In this document: positions 41,615-50,547 of the stretch, piece by piece | Position numbering within the stretch: the first letter of the stretch is position 1 | Layout: every line of letters begins with the position of its first letter | Assembly (NCBI RefSeq): GCF_002086795.1 | Contig: NZ_MVIM01000016.1 | Coordinates: forward strand, 62,001-126,000 | Direction of reading: 5' to 3' | DNA: 64,000 bases | Origin: Mycolicibacterium tusciae | Lineage (GTDB): Bacteria > Actinomycetota > Actinomycetes > Mycobacteriales > Mycobacteriaceae | Made by a program: the position numbers and the translations under genes | The notes under the pieces: model-generated | Seen by the model: the letters and a program-made list of their open reading frames with translations, nothing else | Database searches by the model: none | What the model was told of the DNA's origin: nothing

Positions 41615-44266
41615 TTGAGCGTGCCATCGGGAGTGGTGACGTTTCTGTTCACCGACATCGAGGGATCGACCCGCCGGTGGGAGGCCGACGCGGACGCGAT
41701 GCGCTGGGCACTCGGCATCCATGACGCGGTGTTGAGGGATGCGATCCAAGACCACGGCGGAGTGGTGTTCAAGCACACCGGCGACGGGGTGTGCGCAGTG
41801 TTCGCCTCACCCGGCGATGCCGTCGACGCCGCCGTCGCCGCCCAACGCTCGCTCGAACTCCCCGTGCGGATGGGCCTCGCTAGCGGCGAAGCCCAACTTC
41901 GCGACGGCGACTACTTCGGCGCCGTCCTCAACCGCGCCGCTCGGGTGATGGCAGCAGGGCACGGCGGACAGATTCTGCTCGACGGGACAACCGCCGGTTT
42001 GGTTCCCGCCGCGGACATGACGACGCTGGGAAGCAAGCGATTACGTGACATCGCGAAGCCGGTGGAGATCTTTCAGGTCCAGGCCGCGGAGTTGCGAACT
42101 GATTTCCCGCCGTTGAAGACCGAGGATTCGGCGCCGGGGAATCTGCGGGTCCCCACTACCAACCTGATCGGTCGTGAGACAGAACTCAACGAGCTGCAAT
42201 CGGCGTTGAAACAGCATCGTTTGGTGACGCTTACCGGCGTCGGAGGAGTCGGCAAGACACGCTTGGCGTTGGAGATAGCCGGACGCTCAGCAAGTGCCTA
42301 CCTGGACGGCGTGTTCGTCATAGAGCTTGCCGCGATAGCCGACGAAACCGCCATCCCCGAGGCGACGGCCGCGGTGCTCGGCGTCAAACAGCAGCCGGGC
42401 ATGACGGTGACGGCCAGCATCGCGTCGGCGCTATGGGGACGTTCCCGGCTGCTGGTGTTCGACAACTGCGAACATGTGCTCGACAGCTCCGCCGGTCTGA
42501 TCGGAGCGATTCTGGGGGCGTCATCCACCGTCACGATCCTTGCGACCAGCCGAGAGGGCCTCGGGCTGGCGGACGAACAGCTCTGGCCGGTGCCGTCACT
42601 CGACGTCGGCAGCGGCGTCGAGTCGACTGCAGCAATGCTCTTCGTCGAACGCGTGCAGGCAGTCTCGCCCGCCTTCTCGGCGTCCAACCATCCGGAGGAA
42701 ATTACCGAGATATGCCAACGCCTGGACGGAATACCTCTGGCCATCGAGTTGGCCGCGTCACGCATGCAGTCGATGACCGTCACAGAGGTTCGAGATCGGC
42801 TCGATAGACGGTTCCGCCTCCTCGTCGGATCACGACGGCAGCTGGAGCGTCACCAGACCCTGCGTCATGCGGTGCAATGGTCTTACGACCTGCTCGACGA
42901 TAACGAAAAGGACTTGCTCGCAACGTGCTCCGTGTTCTCGGGCGGTTTCGATCTGGCCGCCGCATGTGGCGTGTCGGGCTCGGACGACGAATTCACCACG
43001 CTGGACACGCTGGACGCGCTGGTTCGAAAGTCACTCGTCGTCGCCGACAGGTCGGCAGGCCACACCCGGTACTCCATGCTCGAGACCATTCGTCAGTTCG
43101 CCGAAGAGCAACTCGTCACCACGGGTGACGCCGGCGCCGTCCGTACCGCCCATGCGCGCTACTTCGCAGGACTCGAGAACAGCATCACCACCCTGTGGGA
43201 TGGGCCACGCCAACTCGAAGCGTACGAGTGGTTCACTGTCGAGATAGCCAACTTGCGCACCGCATTTCGCTGGGCCCTCGACTCCGACGACATCGACTCC
43301 GCCTCGGCCATCGCCATCTATGCGGCGCTGGCGGGATTCTGGAGCGACCACTACGAACCAATTCGATGGAACGAGGAACTGATCGGGCCCGCGCGAAAGA
43401 TCGGCCACCGGCGCCTCGCCCAGCTGTATGGTGTTGCGGCACTGTGCTTCACAGCCGGTCGAATCGAGGATGCACTGGGTTATGCCGCCGCTGGACAGGA
43501 GGCGATTCTCAGTGGCCGCTTCGACGAGATTCGCAGAGAAAACGAGGCATCCCTTGGCGCTCCCTACACGGCGGCGGGTGAGCCCGAACGATGGGTCGAT
43601 TGGTGCCGCACGGCGGTCACGCTGCATCCTGATATCCATATCCACACGCGCGCCCTGTTCGTCATCGCGCTACAAATGGCCGGTCAGAATGACGAGGCGA
43701 TCGCCGTGGCTGACGAATTACCCGCGATGCTCGAGGCTACCGACAACCCGACCTACGCCGCGTGGGCGCTGTTCGCCTACGGCACCGCGTACCGCGACCG
43801 TGATTCCCGCATCGCCTATGACGCTCTGCGTCGGGGACTCGAAATCGCGCAGGCCAGTGGAAGTAGACAGACGGAGTCGAACATCGCGGCGATGCTGACT
43901 TCCCTCACGGCCGTTCACGGCGAGCCCGCCGATGCCCTCGGCTACTCGATTGTGTCGATTCGCAATCAGTACGATTCGGGCAACTTCTTCCTCGTCGGAA
44001 ACTCGTTGGCCGCCCTTGCGTCACTGTTCGTCCGGATCGGGCGAGCCGAAGCCGCCGCGACGTTAATCGGTTGCGCAGACACGCCCTTCAACCGGTCGTC
44101 ATTCCCGGTGTTGGCTGCGGATGAAGTTCGATTACGCGATGCGCTCGGTGATGATGCGTACGACTCCCTCGCTCGCGCGGGCGCGCAGATGAGCTTGGCG
44201 AGCGCCGTGACGTACGCCTGCGAACAGATCGATCGTGTACGCGCGGAGATGGCCGCCGAACGCTAG
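41615..44266 (+). CDS. Class III nucleotide cyclase fused to NB-ARC-type ATPase and TPR-like region
   Basis: 883 aa. Cyclase domain (about 5-155): metal aspartates D14 in FTDIEGST and D57 in HTGDG, purine-selecting K53, and transition-state N106/R110 in LNRAAR, so it looks catalytically complete. STAND-type ATPase domain (about 180-420): Walker A GVGGVGKT (208-215) and Walker B RLLVFDN (278-284). The C-terminal half is helical, TPR-like. Relatives such as Rv0891c/Rv0890c, Rv1358 and Rv2488c usually end in a LuxR helix-turn-helix, which is absent here, so it may signal through cAMP only. Start TTG at 41615; GTG at 41621 also possible. Confidence 0.86.
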   Translation: MSVPSGVVTFLFTDIEGSTRRWEADADAMRWALGIHDAVLRDAIQDHGGVVFKHTGDGVCAVFASPGDAVDAAVAAQRSLELPVRMGLASGEAQLRDGDYFGAVLNRAARVMAAGHGGQILLDGTTAGLVPAADMTTLGSKRLRDIAKPVEIFQVQAAELRTDFPPLKTEDSAPGNLRVPTTNLIGRETELNELQSALKQHRLVTLTGVGGVGKTRLALEIAGRSASAYLDGVFVIELAAIADETAIPEATAAVLGVKQQPGMTVTASIASALWGRSRLLVFDNCEHVLDSSAGLIGAILGASSTVTILATSREGLGLADEQLWPVPSLDVGSGVESTAAMLFVERVQAVSPAFSASNHPEEITEICQRLDGIPLAIELAASRMQSMTVTEVRDRLDRRFRLLVGSRRQLERHQTLRHAVQWSYDLLDDNEKDLLATCSVFSGGFDLAAACGVSGSDDEFTTLDTLDALVRKSLVVADRSAGHTRYSMLETIRQFAEEQLVTTGDAGAVRTAHARYFAGLENSITTLWDGPRQLEAYEWFTVEIANLRTAFRWALDSDDIDSASAIAIYAALAGFWSDHYEPIRWNEELIGPARKIGHRRLAQLYGVAALCFTAGRIEDALGYAAAGQEAILSGRFDEIRRENEASLGAPYTAAGEPERWVDWCRTAVTLHPDIHIHTRALFVIALQMAGQNDEAIAVADELPAMLEATDNPTYAAWALFAYGTAYRDRDSRIAYDALRRGLEIAQASGSRQTESNIAAMLTSLTAVHGEPADALGYSIVSIRNQYDSGNFFLVGNSLAALASLFVRIGRAEAAATLIGCADTPFNRSSFPVLAADEVRLRDALGDDAYDSLARAGAQMSLASAVTYACEQIDRVRAEMAAER

Positions 44267-44296
44267 AAGCATGCTAGCCACGCGCGCTCACTCAAC

Positions 44297-44358
44297 CGCG
44301 AGCGTGCGTAAAGTGCTCGGCATTCGCGGCGTGCCGTGTACAGACCCGCACGCTCGCG
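44297..44358. terminator. Inverted repeat between convergent cyclase and pckA genes
   Basis: CGCGAGCGTGCG (44297-44308) and CGCACGCTCGCG (44347-44358) are perfect 12-bp arms separated by 38 nt. It lies between two convergent stop codons and may end transcription from both sides or be a dispersed repeat element; no U-tract is present. Confidence 0.4.
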
Positions 44359-44374
44359 AGGGAGGTGAGCAAAG

Positions 44375-46204
44375 CTACTCGGCTTCGGCGAGGCGGTGCT
44401 TCAGGGCGTCGAACTCGTCCTTGATGCCGGTCGGCAGCTTCTCACCGACGAACTCGAACCACTCCTCGATCAGCGGGATTTCCTCACGCCACTCGTCCAC
44501 GTTGACCGCGAGTGCTTCGTTGACATCGGCCGCGTCGACATCCAGACCGGACAAATCAAGGTCCTCGGCGGTCGGCACGATGCCGATCGGCGTCGTCTTC
44601 CCGCCGGCCTTCTGCTCGATGCGATCGACGATCCACTTCATCACTCGGCTGTTTTCGCCGAAGCCCGGCCACAGGAAGCGGCCGTCGTCACCGCGACGGA
44701 ACCAGTTGACGAAGAAGATCTTCGGCATCTTCGACTCGTCGGCGTTCTTGCCGATGTCGATCCAGTGGGCGAAGTAGTCGCCGACGTTGTAGCCGAGGAA
44801 CGGCAGCATGGCCATCGGGTCACGCCGGACGGTGCCGACCTTGCCCTCGGCGGCGGCGGTCTGCTCGGAGCCAAGCGTGGCACCGATGAAGACGCCGTGC
44901 TGCCAGTCGCGGGCCTGCGTCACCAGCGGCACCGTCGTCTTGCGACGGCCGCCGAAGAGGATCGCCGAGATCGGCACGCCCTGCGGATCGTCCCACTCCG
45001 GAGCCAGCGTGGGGCACTGCGACATCGGGGTGCAGTAACGCGAGTTCGGATGGGCGGCTTTGCTTTCCGTTTCGCGCAGGACCCAGTCGTTGCCCTTCCA
45101 GTCGATGAGGTGGTCGGGATCGCCCTCCAGGCCCTCCCACCAGACATCGTTGTCGTCGGTCAGCGCGACGTTGGTGAAGACGGTGTTGCCCGCCGCGATG
45201 GTCTTCATCGCGTTGGGGTTCGATGACCAGTTGGTGCCGGGTGCGACACCGAAGAAGCCGAATTCGGGGTTGACCGCATACAGGCGGCCGTCCTTGCCGA
45301 ATCGCATCCAGGCGATGTCGTCACCGACGGTCTCCGCGCGCCAGCCCGGGATCGTGGGCTGCAGCATCGCGAGGTTGGTCTTACCGCACGCCGACGGGAA
45401 CGCCGCCGCGACGTAGTACGACTTGTTCTCCGGCGAGATCAGCTTGAGGATCAGCATGTGCTCGGCGAGCCAGCCCTCGTCGTGCGCCATCGCCGACGCG
45501 ATGCGCAGCGAGTAGCACTTCTTACCCAGGAGCGCATTGCCGCCGTAGCCCGAGCCGTAGCTCCAGATCTCGCGGGTCTCCGGGAAGTGGCTGATGTACT
45601 TGGTGTCGTTGCAGGGCCACGGCACATCCTTCTGGCCGGGCTCCAGCGGGGCGCCGATCGAGTGCAGCGCCTTGACGAAGAAGCCGTCGTCGCCGATCTT
45701 CTCCAGCGCCGCCTTGCCCATCCGGGTCATCGTCCGCATCGACACCACGACGTATTCGGAGTCGGTGAGCTCCACGCCGAGCTTGGGATCGTCGGCACCG
45801 AGCGGGCCCATACAGAAGGGCACGACGTACATCGTGCGGCCGCGCATGCTCCCGCGGTACAGGTCGGTCATGATGCCGCGCATCTCGGCGGGGTCCATCC
45901 AGTTGTTGGTCGGACCCGCGTCGATCTCCTTCTCCGAGCAGATGAAGGTGCGCGACTCCACGCGCGCGACGTCGGAGGGATCGGACAGAGCCAGGTAGGA
46001 GTTCGGCTTCTTCTCGTCATTGAGTCGCTTGAAGGTCCCGGCCTCGACGAGCTGCTGGGACAGCCGGTCGGCTTCCTCCTCGGACCCGTCGGCAAACACG
46101 ACCCGGTCGGGCTGCGTGAGTTCGGCGACCTCCTGGACCCAGGCGAGCAGCCCCTTGTGCTTCGTCGGTGCGGTGTCCAGACCTGGAATGGTCGCTGCGG
46201 TCAT
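44375..46204 (-). CDS. pckA: Phosphoenolpyruvate carboxykinase (GTP)
   Basis: 609-aa GTP-dependent PEPCK, which converts oxaloacetate to phosphoenolpyruvate and is the first step of gluconeogenesis from lipids. The kinase-1a P-loop is FPSACGKTNLAM (about residues 273-284), the kinase-2 metal site is GDDIAWM, and the PEP-carboxylase-like RGSMRGRTMYVV and NPNAMKT segments are present. Size equals Rv0211. ATG at 46204 with GGAGA about 8 nt upstream. Its neighbourhood of beta-oxidation genes fits growth on fatty acids and sterols. Confidence 0.96.
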   Translation of the reverse strand: MTAATIPGLDTAPTKHKGLLAWVQEVAELTQPDRVVFADGSEEEADRLSQQLVEAGTFKRLNDEKKPNSYLALSDPSDVARVESRTFICSEKEIDAGPTNNWMDPAEMRGIMTDLYRGSMRGRTMYVVPFCMGPLGADDPKLGVELTDSEYVVVSMRTMTRMGKAALEKIGDDGFFVKALHSIGAPLEPGQKDVPWPCNDTKYISHFPETREIWSYGSGYGGNALLGKKCYSLRIASAMAHDEGWLAEHMLILKLISPENKSYYVAAAFPSACGKTNLAMLQPTIPGWRAETVGDDIAWMRFGKDGRLYAVNPEFGFFGVAPGTNWSSNPNAMKTIAAGNTVFTNVALTDDNDVWWEGLEGDPDHLIDWKGNDWVLRETESKAAHPNSRYCTPMSQCPTLAPEWDDPQGVPISAILFGGRRKTTVPLVTQARDWQHGVFIGATLGSEQTAAAEGKVGTVRRDPMAMLPFLGYNVGDYFAHWIDIGKNADESKMPKIFFVNWFRRGDDGRFLWPGFGENSRVMKWIVDRIEQKAGGKTTPIGIVPTAEDLDLSGLDVDAADVNEALAVNVDEWREEIPLIEEWFEFVGEKLPTGIKDEFDALKHRLAEAE

Positions 46205-46339
46205 GTGTGTCTCCTGCAATCTTGCTGCGTATGCGGTTCTGCCAGGACCCGGGACTGAGGAGCGTGTACCAATGAAAGGCAGCGCGTCTCGGTCGTCCCT
46301 GTAATAAAGAGGTTAACGCGGGTGACATACCCGCGGTAA

Positions 46340-46357
46340 ATCGGATCTATGTCCGAT
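46340..46357. promoter_or_regulatory. Inverted repeat upstream of pckA
   Basis: ATCGGATCTATGTCCGAT: 6-bp perfect arms with a 6-nt centre, about 135 bp upstream of the pckA start. It has the form of a dimeric-regulator operator; GntR-type control of pckA is known in M. smegmatis, but I cannot match the site to that regulator. Confidence 0.35.
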
Positions 46358-46414
46358 CACTCACAGGAACGATTCAGAAGGCCCGCTCAGAGGGTATGGG
46401 CGCGGTGTATCGAT

Positions 46415-47887
46415 TCAGCTGGTCGCGGTTTTTCCGTACAGCTCGGCCTGGACGGCGTCGACGGCCGCCAAGAGCGTGGGCAGTCGACGGTCCCTGGCCT
46501 TCGCCGCCTTGGCCGTCTGCAGCGCGTGGTCGCGCAGTTCGGCGTCGATCTCGGCGACCCGGCCCGCGGCAGTGGCGCCCTCCACCTCGTCGCGATGGGC
46601 GAGCTCGGAGGTAAGCGCCGTCTCGGCGACCAGGATCCGAGTGGCAACCCGTTCCTCCACCGCGGACCGCAATACGTTGACGGCGTCGCTGATCCAGCGG
46701 TCGAGCACCCCTCGGTCGTGCAGCAGCCCGCGGATGCCGACCACCCACACCGTCAGCACCAGCCCGACGACGCCTCCTGCCGCAAGTCCCGCGACGGTCA
46801 TACCGGGTGCAAGCCCGGCGAACAGCCGGGTCACCACGAGCGCCACCCCGAGCCCGAAGCCGGCGCCGAGGATCATCATCAACTGGGTTTCCTGCCGACG
46901 TGATTTGAGTGGCGGTGCGGCGATCTCCGGTGTCGACGGGGGTGCGGCGGCCGGCGGCACAGGTAGGCCCACCTCTGTCGCGACGTCCGTCAGCTGATCG
47001 GTGATGCCCTCCTCCACCTCATCGACGACCTCGTGCATGCGGGCCCGCACCCGCGATTCGAACGTGCCGATCTTGAGGCGGGTCAACTGCGCGGCGTCCT
47101 CGGCCAGTTCACTGCGCACGGACGTGCAGCGGTTACGGGCGAAGTGCCCCAGCTGAACACGGGCCTGCTGCAGTTGGCTGCGCAACGCGATCGCGCGTTC
47201 GGACTTCGACAGCCGTCGGCGGCTCAGGATGTCGTCGCGTTTGGAGTGCAGTGCGCTCACCCGGGCCCGCCGGTCCGTTCCGTCACCGTCGGCCCGGTAG
47301 TGTGCGATATTAGCGAGCAGCCGGGTTTCCCACGCGCGCAGCCGGTTTCGGCGAGCGACATCGGGATCGGACAGTCGCTGCCGCAGCAGGCCGACGAGCT
47401 CGTCGACGCGAGGCGCACCCAGATCGGGGGCGGCCGCGGCACCCACCCACTGCACCTGGGCGTAGTTCGGCGCGCGTTGCGTCAACAGCTCGCGATTTGC
47501 AGCCAGTACCTCGCGCCAGTGGCGGTGCGCATCGATCTTCGACACCACACCGATCACCAAGTCGGTGTTCCTGCTGGCCAAATCGATTAGCGCACAATCG
47601 GATTCGGTCATCGGCGCGATCGCGGACACGGTGAAGACGACGGCCGTCGGAGCATGCGTCGGGTGCAGTTCCTCGGATTCGACGAACGTGTGCTCGGGCA
47701 ACTGCTCTCGCAATGTTGCGATCAGGCTGGTGGTACCGGCCAGCCACGGACCCACCACCAACACGACGTCGCGGCCCTGAACACCGGGCGACGTCAGACC
47801 CGGTTCGACCGCTGCAACCACGGCGTCGGCCGCAGCGACCGGATCGCTGCGCTCCCCAACCCGTGTATCGGTGCTCTCGCTGGTCAC
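46415..47887 (-). CDS. Dynamin-like/GTPase-related membrane protein (Rv0210-like)
   Basis: 490 aa. N-terminal GTPase-like domain with a degenerate P-loop GPWLAGTTSL (about residues 47-56, the lysine replaced) and a G4-like SKID (about 136). The middle and C-terminal parts are helical (about 195-320), with two hydrophobic segments (about 338-385) and then more helix. Length and the paired upstream gene match Rv0209-Rv0210, whose function is unknown. GTG start overlaps the preceding stop (GTGA), so the two proteins are made together and may form a heteromeric membrane-remodelling complex (inference). Confidence 0.78.
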   Translation of the reverse strand: MTSESTDTRVGERSDPVAAADAVVAAVEPGLTSPGVQGRDVVLVVGPWLAGTTSLIATLREQLPEHTFVESEELHPTHAPTAVVFTVSAIAPMTESDCALIDLASRNTDLVIGVVSKIDAHRHWREVLAANRELLTQRAPNYAQVQWVGAAAAPDLGAPRVDELVGLLRQRLSDPDVARRNRLRAWETRLLANIAHYRADGDGTDRRARVSALHSKRDDILSRRRLSKSERAIALRSQLQQARVQLGHFARNRCTSVRSELAEDAAQLTRLKIGTFESRVRARMHEVVDEVEEGITDQLTDVATEVGLPVPPAAAPPSTPEIAAPPLKSRRQETQLMMILGAGFGLGVALVVTRLFAGLAPGMTVAGLAAGGVVGLVLTVWVVGIRGLLHDRGVLDRWISDAVNVLRSAVEERVATRILVAETALTSELAHRDEVEGATAAGRVAEIDAELRDHALQTAKAAKARDRRLPTLLAAVDAVQAELYGKTATS

Positions 47888-48864
47888 CGGGACCGCCCGA
47901 GCAATCGCAGCGAGCCTCGGCAGATATCGGCCGAATACCTCCGATGCAGGGCGTTGACCGGGCCGCAGCCGTAGCGCCGCCAGTGCACGGCGCGCCTGCG
48001 ATGCGCGGCGGGATCGTCACCCCGATCGACGTGCATGCCGTCGGCCTCCACCGCCTCAACGGCGGCCCCCATCGCGGCCAGCACCATGTCGTCGGTGACG
48101 AGAAAATCAGCTAGCTGTTGATCGCCGGATCGCATTGCCAGCGAGCGTAATTCGTTGATCGCCGCGCGCACCCGCCGGTACCGGGTCGCCGCGCCGGCCG
48201 CTGCCACCTGCGCGACCGCTTCATCGATCCGGCTTGTTCGGCGCAGCAACGCCCGAACTGCCGCGAGGTCGGCGCCGCCTTCGACGGCCAGCACGGCGTG
48301 AGCGATGCCGAACCGGTCCAGCGCGTCGAGCAGGCGATTTCTCGTCTCGGACGACAGCGGATGGTCGGACTGCACGAAGGCGTCGGTCGAGGTGAGGTCC
48401 GCGGGCGCATCCACCAGCGTCTGCAACGCGGTCATCAGTTCATCGTCCAGCTCGGCGCGGGCAAGCAGACCCACCACAGGCACGGTGGGCGCATTCGTCC
48501 GCGCGCGCAGGACGGTGGCATGGCGCTGCGCGGTTGCCAGCGGCCCGGCGTCACCGAACGCGCTCAGATCCGCCTTGTTCAAGACGACCACCGTCGACTT
48601 GTCCGAACGGTTCGCCACGATCAGATCCTCTGGCTTGAGGGTCTCGGCGACGACGAGCACGGTGACGTCGGCGGCGTCCGCCGTCACCGCGACACCGGCG
48701 TCGGCCAGCGCGGCGGCCACCGTGCTCCGCCCGACACCTCGGCGTCCGCACACGGCAACGCCTACCGGCGCAGCGGCCCGCCGAATGATCGGCGCCAACC
48801 GCGGATTACGGCTCTGCTCAGCGAATTGCGTCAAGACGTCAACGAAAATCTCAGCAGCCTCCAT
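47884..48864 (-). CDS. P-loop GTPase-like protein (Rv0209-like)
   Basis: 326 aa. P-loop GRRGVGRST (about residues 39-47, arginine in place of the usual lysine) and a clear G4 motif NKAD (about 96). The remainder is helical with no membrane segment. It is the upstream partner of the Rv0210-like gene. No function is established; the variant P-loops of both partners suggest weak or unusual nucleotide handling. ATG at 48864, with GGGGAG close upstream. Confidence 0.75.
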   Translation of the reverse strand: MEAAEIFVDVLTQFAEQSRNPRLAPIIRRAAAPVGVAVCGRRGVGRSTVAAALADAGVAVTADAADVTVLVVAETLKPEDLIVANRSDKSTVVVLNKADLSAFGDAGPLATAQRHATVLRARTNAPTVPVVGLLARAELDDELMTALQTLVDAPADLTSTDAFVQSDHPLSSETRNRLLDALDRFGIAHAVLAVEGGADLAAVRALLRRTSRIDEAVAQVAAAGAATRYRRVRAAINELRSLAMRSGDQQLADFLVTDDMVLAAMGAAVEAVEADGMHVDRGDDPAAHRRRAVHWRRYGCGPVNALHRRYSADICRGSLRLLGRSR

Positions 48865-49048
48865 GCTCCCCACGGATACCACGATCGGTGGCCCCGTTCC
48901 CCACCCACGATGTTGGCACCTCCGCAGGCATGTCGCGAGCGGTAGTTGTGGCCGTTGGGAGTAAACCGGCAGCCCGCGGTCGAGGCCTAGCAGTCGAAGG
49001 CAACTGTTGGGTATCAATCTGTACCACGATGCGGGTACTCCCCCCTTG

Positions 49049-49822
49049 ATGAGCGACGATGGACGGATGCTTTCGGGTAGCGCGGGTGTGGGACTGCCGG
49101 CTCAGCCGGCGGAAGTCGGGGCACCACCCCCGTCACATCTGCATCCCCGGGTGACCAGCTTCAGAACCCGCCGGACGACGTTGAGCGGCGCACAGCAGGC
49201 CACGTGGGACCGGCTCTGGCCTGAGCTGGGCATGCACGCCCGCGACGGCGACGGCCCGGCGCCCGCGTTGGACACCGAGGCCTGGTTCGGGCGCAAGGCA
49301 CCGATCGTCGTCGAGATCGGCTGCGGCGCGGGCACCTCGACACTGGCGATGGCCCAGGCAGAACCGGACATCGATGTGGTCGCCGTTGAGGTCTACCGTC
49401 GCGGGCTGGCACAGCTGCTGTCCGGGATCGACCGCGAGCGCGTCCGCAATATCCGCCTGGTCCGCGGCGATGGCGTCGAGGTCCTGCAGTACATGTTCGG
49501 GGCGGACTCGCTGACCGGGGTGCGGGTCTTCTTTCCCGACCCGTGGCCCAAGGCCCGCCACCACAAGCGCCGGCTGCTGCAGCCCGCGACCATGGCGCTG
49601 ATCGCAGACCGGCTGCGGCCGGGCGGTGTGCTGCACGCCGCGACGGACCACATGAGTTACGCCGAGCACATCGCCGAGGTCGGTGATGCCGAACCGCGGT
49701 TGCGCCGCGTGCGCATCGAGGACGCCCTTCCCATCTCGGTCGATCGGCCGGTGACGAAGTACGAGCGCAAGGCTCTCGCAGGCCCCGTGGTCACCGAACT
49801 GCTCTGGGAGAAGGCCCAATGA
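49049..49822 (+). CDS. trmB: tRNA (guanine-N7-)-methyltransferase
   Basis: 257-aa SAM-dependent enzyme that makes m7G46 in tRNA. SAM motif VVEIGCGAGTSTLAMA (about residues 88-103), EVYRRGLAQLL and the TrmB hallmark VFFPDPWPKARHHKRR (about 160-175), then the C-terminal TKYERK motif. Matches Rv0208c in place and sequence. Start uncertain within the first ~20 codons; ATG at 49049 is chosen. Overlaps the next gene by 4 nt (ATGA). Confidence 0.93.
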   Translation: MSDDGRMLSGSAGVGLPAQPAEVGAPPPSHLHPRVTSFRTRRTTLSGAQQATWDRLWPELGMHARDGDGPAPALDTEAWFGRKAPIVVEIGCGAGTSTLAMAQAEPDIDVVAVEVYRRGLAQLLSGIDRERVRNIRLVRGDGVEVLQYMFGADSLTGVRVFFPDPWPKARHHKRRLLQPATMALIADRLRPGGVLHAATDHMSYAEHIAEVGDAEPRLRRVRIEDALPISVDRPVTKYERKALAGPVVTELLWEKAQ

Positions 49823-50502
49823 GCCTCACCGAAGACATCGCGCGGATCGCGGACGTGGCCGAAACGCCGCCCGCGACCGGCCGGGTGCTGCTCGTCTGGG
49901 ATGCGCCCAACCTGGACATGGGTCTCGGCTCGATTCTCGGCGGTCGCCCCACCGCGGCGCACCGGCCCCGGTTCGACGCGCTGGGACGCTGGCTGCTGTC
50001 GCGCACGGCGGAGCTGTCGGCCACCCGGCCCGACGTCTCGCTGGAGCCCGAAGCCACCGTGTTCACGAACATCGCCCCTGGTAGCGCCGATGTGGTTCGA
50101 CCTTGGGTGGAGGCATTGCGTAACGTCGGCTTCGCGGTGTTCGCAAAACCGAAGATCGATGAAGACAGTGACGTCGACGTCGACATGCTCAATCACATCG
50201 CGCTTCGCAGGAGTGAGGGCCTGGCCGGTGTGCTGGTGGCCTCGGCCGACGGTCAAGCATTCAAGCAGCCGTTGGAGGAAATCGCCCGCGACGGCGTGCC
50301 TGTGCAGGTGCTTGGATTTCGCGAACATGCGAGCTGGGCGCTAGCGTCGGATACCTTGGTGTTCGTCGACCTGGAGGACATTCCTGGTGTTTTCCGGGAG
50401 CCATTGCCGCGGATCGGATTGGATTCGCTGCCCGAGCAGGGGGCTTGGCTGCAGCCGTTCCGGCCGCTGTCATCGTTGCTGACCTCGCGCGTCAACACTT
50501 GA
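49819..50502 (+). CDS. NYN/PIN-like nuclease domain protein (Rv0207c-like)
   Basis: 227 aa. NYN-domain acidic residues are visible: VWDAPNLDM (about residue 28), DVDVDMLNHI (about 116) and ASADGQAF (about 137). This fold is a metal-dependent RNase related to PIN domains. Coupled to trmB by ATGA overlap and 45 nt ahead of mmpL3, the same order as Rv0208c-Rv0207c-Rv0206c. A role in tRNA or mRNA turnover is plausible but unproven. Confidence 0.85.
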   Translation: MSLTEDIARIADVAETPPATGRVLLVWDAPNLDMGLGSILGGRPTAAHRPRFDALGRWLLSRTAELSATRPDVSLEPEATVFTNIAPGSADVVRPWVEALRNVGFAVFAKPKIDEDSDVDVDMLNHIALRRSEGLAGVLVASADGQAFKQPLEEIARDGVPVQVLGFREHASWALASDTLVFVDLEDIPGVFREPLPRIGLDSLPEQGAWLQPFRPLSSLLTSRVNT

Positions 50503-50547
50503 AATGCGCGGGTGCGCCTTGAAGATTTGTGAGCGTTAGGAGCTTAG

